Source of the DNA: Barnesiella sp. An55
GTDB lineage: Bacteria > Bacteroidota > Bacteroidia > Bacteroidales > Barnesiellaceae
Assembly: GCF_002161555.1 (NCBI RefSeq)
Contig: NZ_NFHZ01000020.1
Location: 1-48,696 of the forward strand
Length of the DNA stretch: 48,696 nt
Reading direction: 5' to 3'
The notes beneath the pieces were generated by a model. That model made no database searches. It was given only the letters and a program-made list of their open reading frames with translations, and was not told the origin of the DNA. How positions within the stretch are numbered: position 1 is the stretch's first letter; each line of letters starts with the position of its first letter. Shown here in pieces: positions 1-5,910 of the stretch. The position numbers and the translations under genes were made by a program.

Positions 1-42
1 TCTCCGCTTCCAATGCTGAATATCAGCAAGTTAAGAATTAAA

Positions 43-61
43 CGCCCATAAAAACGCCCAT
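43..61 (+). repeat. CGCCCA-rich motif at left end
   Basis: CGCCCATAAAAACGCCCAT resembles CGCCCAAAAATACGCCCAA at 48556-48574 (16 of 19 positions). The two lie at the two ends of the window, so they could be integrase arm sites or part of an attachment region; the left copy also sits inside a terminator, which weakens this. Confidence 0.3.
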
Positions 62-84
62 TTTTGGCTTTTGTGGGCGTTTTT
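50..84 (-). terminator. Terminator hairpin after the lysis genes
   Basis: An 11-bp perfect inverted repeat (AAAAACGCCCA at 50-60, TGGGCGTTTTT at 74-84) with a 13-nt loop and a T run on either strand. It overlaps the stop codon of the spanin gene, so it probably ends the leftward late transcript and can also work in the other direction. Confidence 0.75.
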
Positions 85-670
85 ATGTTTTCAAGCGTTT
101 GATAGCGTATGTAATCCCGGCGGCGCAAGCTGCGACTATCCCGGCTAAGAAAATCCAATCAATGAAGCCCGTTTTAGGCGTTTTCTTTTCTTCCGCTTCT
201 TGGCTTTCTGTCCGGCTTGCCGTTATGTCCGTTCCTGCATTTGTATCCGTAGCTTTTTGGCTCGCTTCGTTCCGTGTCGTCGTAGTCGCTTCCGTCCTGT
301 CGCCGTTGATGCTTATCCGTCCGGTGGTAACTGACTTTATGCCGCTTTTCTTTCCGGCTGTCGGATTGTGCCGATCTTCCCGGTTCTGCTCCGGCGTGTC
401 GGAAGTCTGCCCGGCAGGTTCTGCCGTTGTTCCCGTACTTCCGTCGTTGTACTCCGTCCTCGTGAACTCGATAACCACGTTTGTACGGTCGTTTGTTTCG
501 GTAGCGGTTATCACTTCCGCCAAACGATTTTCTGTTTCCCTGCTTTCTGTTTCCTGCGTGGCGGATACGTTCGTTTCTGACGTTCCTTTTACGGTCTTCC
601 GTGTCGAACTGCACCCGGATATCAATATCGGCAGGAAAATCCACAATATAATATATCCTATCCATTTCAT
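83..670 (-). CDS. Probable u-spanin (lysis lipoprotein with C-terminal membrane anchor)
   Basis: 195 aa. The N-terminus is a lipoprotein signal with lipobox LISGC (Cys20). The middle is long, hydrophilic and rich in Thr, Glu, Arg and Asn. The C-terminus has one hydrophobic segment (about residues 168-188) followed by basic residues. A protein tethered to the outer membrane by lipid and to the inner membrane by a C-terminal helix is the topology of unimolecular spanins such as phage T1 gp11, which fuse the two membranes at lysis. It is the last gene of the cassette holin, endolysin, spanin, 10 bp after the endolysin. The assignment is from topology and position; no sequence family was recognised. 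A plain phage lipoprotein is the alternative. Confidence 0.68.
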   Translation of the reverse strand: MKWIGYIILWIFLPILISGCSSTRKTVKGTSETNVSATQETESRETENRLAEVITATETNDRTNVVIEFTRTEYNDGSTGTTAEPAGQTSDTPEQNREDRHNPTAGKKSGIKSVTTGRISINGDRTEATTTTRNEASQKATDTNAGTDITASRTESQEAEEKKTPKTGFIDWIFLAGIVAACAAGITYAIKRLKT

Positions 671-680
671 ACGTCTTTGG

Positions 681-1253
681 TTATCTTTCCGTGAATGAAT
701 GTTTTGTAGGCGGTACGGTGTTGTACGTCAGACTTCCGTAGTCAATATATGAAAGCCTACGCAACCAACCGGCGCGGAAAACCTTTTGCGACGGGTTGCG
801 CCTTACCAAATTTTCGATGAACTCTTCGCGCATCTGTTTGATACGGTCGAAAAGTGCGTGCGGCTCTTGCGCGTTGATGGCGGCTAAGGTCTTTTCCCCT
901 ACAATGCCGTCCACCGTCACACCCAACAGCTTTTGCACCCCCGTAATGCCGTGCTTTCCGCTTCCCCATACCCAATCAACAACTATATTTGCTATTGATT
1001 GGCTTTCTATCCGATCGGCTTTCCACCTATCCCAATAGTGCGGTTTCATTACCCGGTTTACCGCGTCTTCTTCGGTAATGAGCCGTAAGTCGCTTACGTC
1101 TATATCCCCGTCGCCGTCTTTGTCATAACCTACCTGTTTCCATGTGGCGATGGTTACTCCTTTGTTCGTTGCGCCCCCTTTATCTGCCGGGTGGTTTGAA
1201 AACCCACCTTCCCAACTCAAAATGAACGGTGCTAAAATGTCAATCTTTGCCAT
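681..1253 (-). CDS. Endolysin, GH108-type muramidase with peptidoglycan-binding C-terminus
   Basis: 190 aa. The N-terminus carries the glycosyl hydrolase family 108 pattern [20 protein letters not shown]; Glu15 of the WEGG motif is the expected catalytic acid. Residues about 95-130 ([21 protein letters not shown]) resemble the peptidoglycan-binding domain usually attached to GH108. The enzyme should cleave glycan strands of the murein once released to the periplasm. There is no signal peptide, so release depends on the neighbouring holin, which starts 3 bp upstream. The length is normal for the family. Confidence 0.9.
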   Translation of the reverse strand: MAKIDILAPFILSWEGGFSNHPADKGGATNKGVTIATWKQVGYDKDGDGDIDVSDLRLITEEDAVNRVMKPHYWDRWKADRIESQSIANIVVDWVWGSGKHGITGVQKLLGVTVDGIVGEKTLAAINAQEPHALFDRIKQMREEFIENLVRRNPSQKVFRAGWLRRLSYIDYGSLTYNTVPPTKHSFTER

Positions 1254-1256
1254 AAC

Positions 1257-1550
1257 TTAATCCTTTTTGTTGTTAATACCTCCGTCTTTATTCAAAGTCT
1301 TTTTCCGCTCTGAAAGGGCTTTGTTTACTCCGCCCCCTGCCATGAATGCACCTGTACAAAGCAGAAATATCCCCAACCCTTCGAGGTCGGTTTCCAAATG
1401 CCCGTTACTGCACACATCCCACACAAGGCAGAAGCAAACACAAAGCCCAATCAATGCGCCAACCAATACAGAAAGCACAAGGGCGAAACTCTTGCTGCTG
1501 TCAAAGCTGTTAGCCCTTATCAGACTTTTCAAGTATTCCGTTATCCTCAT
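1257..1550 (-). CDS. Holin-like membrane protein
   Basis: 97 aa with two hydrophobic segments (about residues 22-47 and 60-78) and a charged, Lys-rich C-terminal tail. Small size, two membrane helices, and a position directly upstream of the endolysin on the same strand fit a holin that permeabilises the inner membrane to start lysis. Its start overlaps the end of the coiled-coil gene 1510-2043 by 41 bp, which suggests translational coupling. No named holin family was recognised, so the call rests on topology and context. Confidence 0.7.
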   Translation of the reverse strand: MRITEYLKSLIRANSFDSSKSFALVLSVLVGALIGLCVCFCLVWDVCSNGHLETDLEGLGIFLLCTGAFMAGGGVNKALSERKKTLNKDGGINNKKD

Positions 1551-2043
1551 TGTTTTCTTTCCTTTCGCTGTCGGTTTCTCCTTCCGGTTCGTCTTTATAG
1601 AAAGCGTCGTAATCTCCTGCCGCGAGTTTCTTCAAGCGGCAATAAGTACGCTTAGGCAAACGCCCTTTGAAACATTCATCATCGGGGCGTACACAAACAT
1701 TGTGTTCGGCTTCTTTCAGCGCGAGCCGCAATTCGTTGTTTTCACGAATAAGGGCGTTATTTTCCCGTTCCTGTTCATGCTTCTCGGCATACAACCTGTC
1801 AAGACGTTCGTTAAGTTCCTTAATCTTTTGGTCTTGCTGTTCTATCCGTTTCTGCAAACTTTCTACGAGGTTTTTCATTACGCCCAGCTCGCGCTCTTCC
1901 TTTTCAACTTCTTTTAGCCCTGCTTCCGCCTGTGCTTTGCGCCTTTCCGGGCGCATGAAGAAAAGGAATTTAATCAGACTTACGCCGCCGAGTGATGCTA
2001 CAATTCCGACTATTACGTTTACCGTTTCCGTTAATGTACCCAT
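1510..2043 (-). CDS. Membrane-anchored coiled-coil protein of the lysis region
   Basis: 177 aa from the ATG at 2043 (MGTLTETV), preferred over the upstream in-frame start at 2085 because it avoids overlap with the preceding gene, which stops at 2048. One N-terminal membrane helix (about residues 8-27) is followed by a long heptad-rich coiled coil (about 35-115, many Glu, Lys, Gln and Leu) and then a Cys-containing section. The C-terminus is acidic. Function is unknown; position suggests a role in lysis timing, as an antiholin or inner-membrane partner, but nothing in the sequence proves it. Confidence 0.65.
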   Translation of the reverse strand: MGTLTETVNVIVGIVASLGGVSLIKFLFFMRPERRKAQAEAGLKEVEKEERELGVMKNLVESLQKRIEQQDQKIKELNERLDRLYAEKHEQERENNALIRENNELRLALKEAEHNVCVRPDDECFKGRLPKRTYCRLKKLAAGDYDAFYKDEPEGETDSERKENNEDNGILEKSDKG

Positions 2044-2047
2044 AGGC

Positions 2048-2431
2048 TTATGCGCTTTCGTCCAATCCAACCGTAGCAAGGTCATCCCTCACCATCTGTT
2101 TTATATCCGCAACGTGTGCGAGGTAAGCCTTGTAGTCGTTTACCGCCTTTGTCTTACGGTCTTCGTCCGTTTCTACTCCCAACTGTGCGGCATAGTAGTC
2201 GTTAATCAAAGAAAATTCTTCGGTTTCGTCTATCTCGCTGCGTATGATGGCACGTGTAAGGTTGTCGTAAGTCGGCTTTTCCCACACTTGCACAGTATCG
2301 TAGTCATAAACGGTCTTTTCGCCTACTTCTTCGTCTTCTATCTTCCTTTCCGTTACGTTGTAGTTGTAATGGAACGAGCCGTTACCCAAATCTTGGATAA
2401 TAGCCGGTCTAACGTCTGAATTTGATTTCAT
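2048..2431 (-). CDS. Hypothetical protein between DGR and lysis cassette
   Basis: 127 aa from the ATG at 2431 (MKSNSDVRPAI); an in-frame start three codons earlier (2440) is possible. Either start overlaps the 3' end of the reverse transcriptase gene by 23-32 bp, so the two are probably translationally coupled. The sequence is hydrophilic and acidic with many Tyr and Asp and no signal or membrane segment. I do not recognise a family. Coupling with the reverse transcriptase could mean a DGR role, but the region also begins the lysis cassette, so its function stays open. Confidence 0.6.
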   Translation of the reverse strand: MKSNSDVRPAIIQDLGNGSFHYNYNVTERKIEDEEVGEKTVYDYDTVQVWEKPTYDNLTRAIIRSEIDETEEFSLINDYYAAQLGVETDEDRKTKAVNDYKAYLAHVADIKQMVRDDLATVGLDESA

Positions 2432-3443
2432 AAGGTGCAATCTTATTTAACTTGTTAATAAAATACTCGCTATCGCTGTGTTTTGCCCAACCCCACCACG
2501 CGGCTACGGCTTGCATAAACTGCGCTTCGCCTATCGGTTTCTTCCTTTTCTTCAACTTGGCTACCTTCCGGCAAAAATTCTTCTTGATACTTTTCCGTAA
2601 CCGCGTTTCGTTGTGGTAGAATACATACCCCAAAAAGTCAATGCCGCGTCCTGTTCTGTCCTTGTGGTCTTTCGCTACTGGGAATATCTGTTTGTTTCCC
2701 TTTACTTCCAAATTCAGCCGTGTAGAAAGGTAGCTTTCAAAATCCGCAAGCAGACCGCGCAAAAACCTTTTTTCGCTGTGAAATACTACAATATCATCGG
2801 CATAACGAAAATAGTACCTTATGCGCTTTACCTCCTTAACCCAATGGTCAAAGTAGGCGAGCATGAGGTTAGCTAAGAATTGGCTTAGGTAGTTGCCTAT
2901 CGGAAGACCGTCCGCGCTGTCTATGATTTCGTCAAGAAGTTTAAGTAGCCGTGTGTCCTTTATCTTCCTGCGTACAATCCTTTTCAGTATGGCATGGTCT
3001 ATGGAAGGGTAAAACTTGCGTATGTCAATTTTCAGACAATACGCGCAGCCGGGCTTATCCCGGTTTATCACGTTCCGCAGTTTGTTCGCTGCCGCCTGTA
3101 TGCCGCGCCCCTTGATGCAACTGTAAGTGTCCGCCGTGAATACTGACACCCATACAGGCTCTAAGACGTTCATTACTGCGTGGTGTACAATGCGGTCGGG
3201 AAAGTACGGCAATCTGAAAATTTCACGCTCTTTCGGTTCATATATAAAGAATGTGCTATATTCCGAAGTCTTGTAAGTTCCTGCTTTCAACGCTTCGTGC
3301 AAAGCCAAAAGGTCTTCTTCAGCGTGCCGGTCATGCACCTTTACGCCGTATGTGTTAAGTTTTCCCTTACGCGCCCTTTGGTCTGCGAGCCGTAAGTTCT
3401 CTAAACTGATTATCCTATCGTATAAGTTTCCTAACCTTTGCAT
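2409..3443 (-). CDS. DGR reverse transcriptase
   Basis: 344 aa, full length for the family. Motifs in order: KIDIRKFYPSIDH (about 138-150, catalytic Asp), GLPIGNYLSQ (179-188), YADD (214-217) and GIDFLGY (267-273). The motif-4 form with IGN and SQ, in place of the QGSP of retron and group II intron enzymes, is typical of diversity-generating retroelement polymerases. The enzyme copies TR RNA with adenine-specific errors and the cDNA replaces a variable region. It lies directly downstream of the template repeat, as in the Bordetella phage cassette. All catalytic residues are present, so it should be active. Confidence 0.96.
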   Translation of the reverse strand: MQRLGNLYDRIISLENLRLADQRARKGKLNTYGVKVHDRHAEEDLLALHEALKAGTYKTSEYSTFFIYEPKEREIFRLPYFPDRIVHHAVMNVLEPVWVSVFTADTYSCIKGRGIQAAANKLRNVINRDKPGCAYCLKIDIRKFYPSIDHAILKRIVRRKIKDTRLLKLLDEIIDSADGLPIGNYLSQFLANLMLAYFDHWVKEVKRIRYYFRYADDIVVFHSEKRFLRGLLADFESYLSTRLNLEVKGNKQIFPVAKDHKDRTGRGIDFLGYVFYHNETRLRKSIKKNFCRKVAKLKKRKKPIGEAQFMQAVAAWWGWAKHSDSEYFINKLNKIAPYEIKFRR

Positions 3444-3563
3444 AGCTTGCTTTGCTGATTAGTCGGGGTTCTTCGGTTTCCCTACCAAATCCCGTTAATG
3501 TTTACTGTTTTCCGCCTTTTTCTCGGCGAGGTCTTTGTCCTTATAAACTTTACAAAAAGTATC

Positions 3564-3676
3564 AGTATAGCTGGGAGCCGATGTTCGCATTCGTATTCGA
3601 AGCCGTGTTATTCGTATTCGCATACGCAAGCCCGGCATTCGCGCTGTTATTCGCGTTACCGCCGAAGAGCACACCC
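3564..3676 (-). repeat. DGR template repeat (TR)
   Basis: 113-bp non-coding repeat between the accessory gene and the reverse transcriptase. Read on the minus strand in the VR1 frame it would encode GVLFGGNANNSANAGLAYAN, with many AAC/AAT codons. Such Asn codons are a hallmark of DGR templates because randomising the adenines gives diverse residues but no stop codons. It aligns without gaps to VR1 (22 differences, all at TR adenines of the coding strand) and over its 3' 76 bp to VR2 (14 differences, all at adenines). The 3' end, with AGCTATACT on the minus strand, differs from the CGGCTTTGC of both VRs, as expected for IMH* versus IMH. Confidence 0.96.
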
Positions 3677-3701
3677 GAAGAACAAACAACCTTTTATTTT
3701 T

Positions 3702-4061
3702 TCACTCAAAGTAATAGCGTGTGCCGCTCGCCCTCATCGTTACCCGGCGTGGAAATGCGTTGCGTTTCTTGATTTCCCTCAAAACGTACTTTATTTCGCT
3801 CGAATTGGTAAAGAACTTTTCGGCTTCGCTGTCTTTGTCATCACGGTTTCTCTTTATCTTCACTAAAAAGCGTTCCGCTCCGAACTTCGTTTTAACTCCG
3901 TCGATGAAGTCGCAAACCCAAAACGTGAGGTTGATCAACTTCTGCTGTGTCGTTTCCCGGCAGTTGAAATGCTTGTTTGCTTCGTCCTGCGGTATTGCCA
4001 AAAACGACAAACTTCCGTCATCTTCTTTCGTTGTCTGCTGTGTCTTGTTATTTTCGTTCAT
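3702..4061 (-). CDS. DGR cassette accessory protein in the avd position
   Basis: 119 aa between the target gene and TR, exactly where Avd sits in the Bordetella phage DGR, and similar in length to Avd (about 125 aa). The sequence is not obviously an Avd four-helix bundle: after a charged N-terminus it shows alternating hydrophobic stretches (LTFWVCDFIDGVKTKFG, RFLVKIKR, FFTNSSEIKYVL) and a C-terminal basic/aromatic end (RRVTMRASGTRYYFE). This looks more like a small beta-barrel or OB-like protein. It is basic overall near the end, which fits nucleic-acid binding. The role as DGR accessory is inferred from position only. Confidence 0.7.
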   Translation of the reverse strand: MNENNKTQQTTKEDDGSLSFLAIPQDEANKHFNCRETTQQKLINLTFWVCDFIDGVKTKFGAERFLVKIKRNRDDKDSEAEKFFTNSSEIKYVLREIKKRNAFPRRVTMRASGTRYYFE

Positions 4062-4092
4062 AACCTAATTTATTATCATTGTACTTTTGCAA

Positions 4093-4125
4093 CCCCAACC
4101 GCCAATAATGGCGCGGCGGTTGGGG
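4093..4125 (-). other. GC-rich hairpin downstream of VR1
   Basis: Perfect 11-bp inverted repeat: CCCCAACCGCC at 4093-4103 and GGCGGTTGGGG at 4115-4125, with an 11-nt loop. It lies 45 bp beyond the 3' end of VR1 and 31 bp past the target gene stop. Hairpin or cruciform structures downstream of VR are known DGR elements that help target recognition. No T run follows, so it is not a typical terminator. Confidence 0.6.
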
Positions 4126-4156
4126 CGTGTTTATGTTTCCGTTTCGTGACGTAATG

Positions 4157-5488
4157 CTACGCCGGGATAAAGCAAAGCCGGGAGCCGAAGTACGCAAGCG
4201 TAAACGAAGCCGTGTAAATCGCAAACGCAGACGCAAGCCCGGCAGCCGCGCCGGAACTCGCGTAACCGCCGAAGAGCACACCCCTCATAGCCGCGCCGGA
4301 AGCAGGTATATTGGTATAGAAGTAATCGGCAAAGTAGGTCGTTGAACTTCCTCCTACCTCTGTCGGCATATTCTCGCCGTGTTCTCCAACCATCAATCGT
4401 TTAACATAGCCCTCTTTTCTCGGCAACTCTCCGCGCAAATCATAGTCGTTATAGCTGCTGTCTTGGAACTTAGCAGGGTCATCACAAACATAAAACTTCG
4501 ATTTTGCTCCGTCCGCTTCGCTCTGTATCTCGCACTTGCATCCGTCAGTCCAACTCCACAAATGCCCGAAAGGGTTTTCTATTCCCCTGTAAGAAGGTAC
4601 GCTTACTTTGGTAACTACTCCCGTGTCGTATTCGTCCGGCATCGTGAACTCAACAACGCCGGTTCGGTTTCCTAAACTATTTGTAGTACCGCAAGGTATG
4701 AACGGGTAATAGCTGTTGTATGCGTTCCACTTCGTACCGTTCAAGGTGGTAACTCCGTTGCCTAATCCTCCCTGCTTGTACCCTTCGCTTGTAGGTTCTG
4801 CGTTGTATGCGGCTTGGCAATTTAAGTTTGCGTACTCAATGACGTAAAGCCAATATGTCGCAAGCTGTGCAGCGTACAGGTCGCAATTCCAACCGCAACC
4901 GTTAAGCCCGGCTTCCCCTCTGTTTCGTGCGTACTTTCGGAAGTTGGTAAGGCTCGTAGCGGTTGCCGGGAGTCCTAACAGGCTTCTATATGTTCCATCC
5001 CATGCGGTATTGTTGTTCCCACCTCTGAAATTAGCCGTCTTGTTTACTACGCTTGCAAGTTTCGGGGTTGTGCTTACTGTGCGGTCTATGGTCGCTTCGT
5101 ATGCACTTCTGTACATCTTCGGCACTTCATGGAAGCCCGGAAGGTTGTACAATGAAATAAGTACGGTTATAGTTGTGCCGTCAAATTCGAATTTACGGTA
5201 GTGCTTTGGTATCTCTACCATTACTTGCCCGGTTGTTCCGGTAAGGTCTGCCGTCGCTCCCGTGTCTGTTTTCGTGCTGTCGGTAGGGTGCAAGTATGTT
5301 ACAACCTCGCCGTTGTCGTTAATCAAGCAACGGCGCATCAATGACTGTACCGGCAGCGTAACGTGCAATTCCGGTCGCCCAACCCTTGTTAATGCCGGGT
5401 CTGCTACATTCACGTTGATTTGCACTCCGTAATAATAATCGTAAGGGAAAGTCGGTTTTGTATTCCCAATTCCTATAAATATACCCAT
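4157..5488 (-). CDS. DGR target 1: variable tail-tip or receptor-binding protein
   Basis: 443 aa from the ATG at 5488 (MGIFIGIGN), chosen because it follows the upstream stop at 5499 without overlap; the start at 5515 would overlap it. The C-terminal half has features of the C-type-lectin/formylglycine-enzyme-like fold of DGR targets: GHLWSWTDG, then RGVLFGG introducing the variable stretch, then a conserved GSRLCF end. VR1 covers about residues 402-439. Variable positions are occupied by Tyr, Ser, Phe, Ala, Leu, Ile and Gly where TR has mostly Asn. It lies between the tail-tip and lysis genes, so it is probably displayed at the tail tip and sets receptor choice. Confidence 0.88.
   Translation of the reverse strand: MGIFIGIGNTKPTFPYDYYYGVQINVNVADPALTRVGRPELHVTLPVQSLMRRCLINDNGEVVTYLHPTDSTKTDTGATADLTGTTGQVMVEIPKHYRKFEFDGTTITVLISLYNLPGFHEVPKMYRSAYEATIDRTVSTTPKLASVVNKTANFRGGNNNTAWDGTYRSLLGLPATATSLTNFRKYARNRGEAGLNGCGWNCDLYAAQLATYWLYVIEYANLNCQAAYNAEPTSEGYKQGGLGNGVTTLNGTKWNAYNSYYPFIPCGTTNSLGNRTGVVEFTMPDEYDTGVVTKVSVPSYRGIENPFGHLWSWTDGCKCEIQSEADGAKSKFYVCDDPAKFQDSSYNDYDLRGELPRKEGYVKRLMVGEHGENMPTEVGGSSTTYFADYFYTNIPASGAAMRGVLFGGYASSGAAAGLASAFAIYTASFTLAYFGSRLCFIPA
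4171..4283 (-). repeat. DGR variable region 1 (VR1)
   Basis: Gap-free alignment to TR 3564-3676 with an offset of 607. All 22 mismatches fall at positions where TR has T on the plus strand (A on the coding strand); 0 of 84 other positions differ, and 7 of 29 adenines are unchanged. It ends 12 bp before the stop codon of the target gene. This pattern is diagnostic of adenine-specific mutagenic retrohoming. Confidence 0.97.
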
Positions 5489-5498
5489 GACTATAATT

Positions 5499-5759
5499 TT
5501 AATAGCCCCAAACAAGGGCGGTTGCTGAACTCGTTTTCTTTATCTCTCGTATGATTTCGGGATTCCACCCGGTTTCAAACCGTGTGCTGATGAACTCGCC
5601 TTCGGGCATTCCCCAAAGGTTCACTTCAAGCACTACCGCCGTTTCGCCGTCGTTCTTCAAGCAAAAAGGCGTGTCCATCTTGAAGTTGCCGCCGGAAAAA
5701 TCAACCGTTCCGGCTACTGATATTTGTGCGCTTACTAAGTCGCCGTTTCTGTTTTGCAT
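5499..5759 (-). CDS. Small hypothetical protein upstream of the DGR target
   Basis: 86 aa, no signal peptide or membrane segment, rich in beta-forming residues (VLEVNLWGMPEGEF, TRFETGWNPEII). It is the first gene of the transcription unit that holds the DGR target, DGR enzymes and lysis genes, with a TAnnTTTG -7 box 26 bp and a palindromic site 44 bp upstream. Its stop lies 10 bp before the target gene start. Position suggests a small tail-tip or fibre-assembly protein; I do not recognise a family. Confidence 0.7.
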   Translation of the reverse strand: MQNRNGDLVSAQISVAGTVDFSGGNFKMDTPFCLKNDGETAVVLEVNLWGMPEGEFISTRFETGWNPEIIREIKKTSSATALVWGY

Positions 5760-5784
5760 AACTTTATCTTTTTACTCTGTCCTA

Positions 5785-5817
5785 CAAAAGTATCAATTAG
5801 TTGTATCAAGTTGATAC
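5785..5817 (-). promoter_or_regulatory. Late promoter for DGR/lysis unit with palindromic operator
   Basis: On the minus strand a -7 box TACTTTTG (5785-5792) fits TAnnTTTG. The palindrome GTATCAAGTTGATAC lies at 5803-5817, 10 bp upstream, over the expected -33 region; no TTTG -33 box is seen. This is one of seven copies of GTATYANNNTRATAC in the window. A regulator bound here could replace or block the -33 contact. Confidence 0.7.
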
Positions 5818-5824
5818 GCTCGCT

Positions 5825-5843
5825 AAGTGTTGGCGAAGTGTTT
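5825..5843 (-). promoter_or_regulatory. 19-bp element B beside operator
   Basis: The minus strand reads AAACACTTCGCCAACACTT, two AAGTGTT half-sites 11 bp apart on the other strand. Near-identical copies lie at 21403-21421 and 32290-32308, each within 8-20 bp of the same palindrome. It is probably a second protein-binding site of these promoters. Confidence 0.55.
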
Positions 5844-5876
5844 GTACTCCGAAGCCGTGAAAATCGGGGTACAAAC
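5840..5876 (-). terminator. Stem-loop separating tail-tip and DGR units
   Basis: 13-bp inverted repeat with one G-T wobble (GTTTGTACTCCGA at 5840-5852, TCGGGGTACAAAC at 5864-5876, 11-nt loop), 35 bp past the stop of the long tail gene. There is no T run, so it may be a weak terminator or an mRNA 3' end stabiliser. Confidence 0.45.
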
Positions 5877-5910
5877 CGCTTATTACCGCTTATTTGCCGT
5901 GATTTCTATG

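Noticed and set aside
1-49. Left end as a tRNA 3' end used as attachment site
   Set aside because: TCTCCGCTT at the start resembles an acceptor-stem end, and a similar 9-mer occurs at 46676, but there is no CCA, T-arm or matching repeat at the right end.
2409-3443. RT as retron or group II intron enzyme
   Set aside because: Motif 4 is IGN...SQ, not QGSP; no intron domains or msr/msd RNA; TR and VR adjacent.
3495-3689. 64-aa ORF across TR (minus strand)
   Set aside because: It is the TR read in a different frame from the VR frame; its Arg-rich repeat is a by-product of the template. The same holds for the 4048-4281 frame over VR1.
4082-4089. TACTTTTG box on the plus strand as promoter
   Set aside because: It points against the operon, has no -33 box, and lies beside the VR1 hairpin; probably chance.
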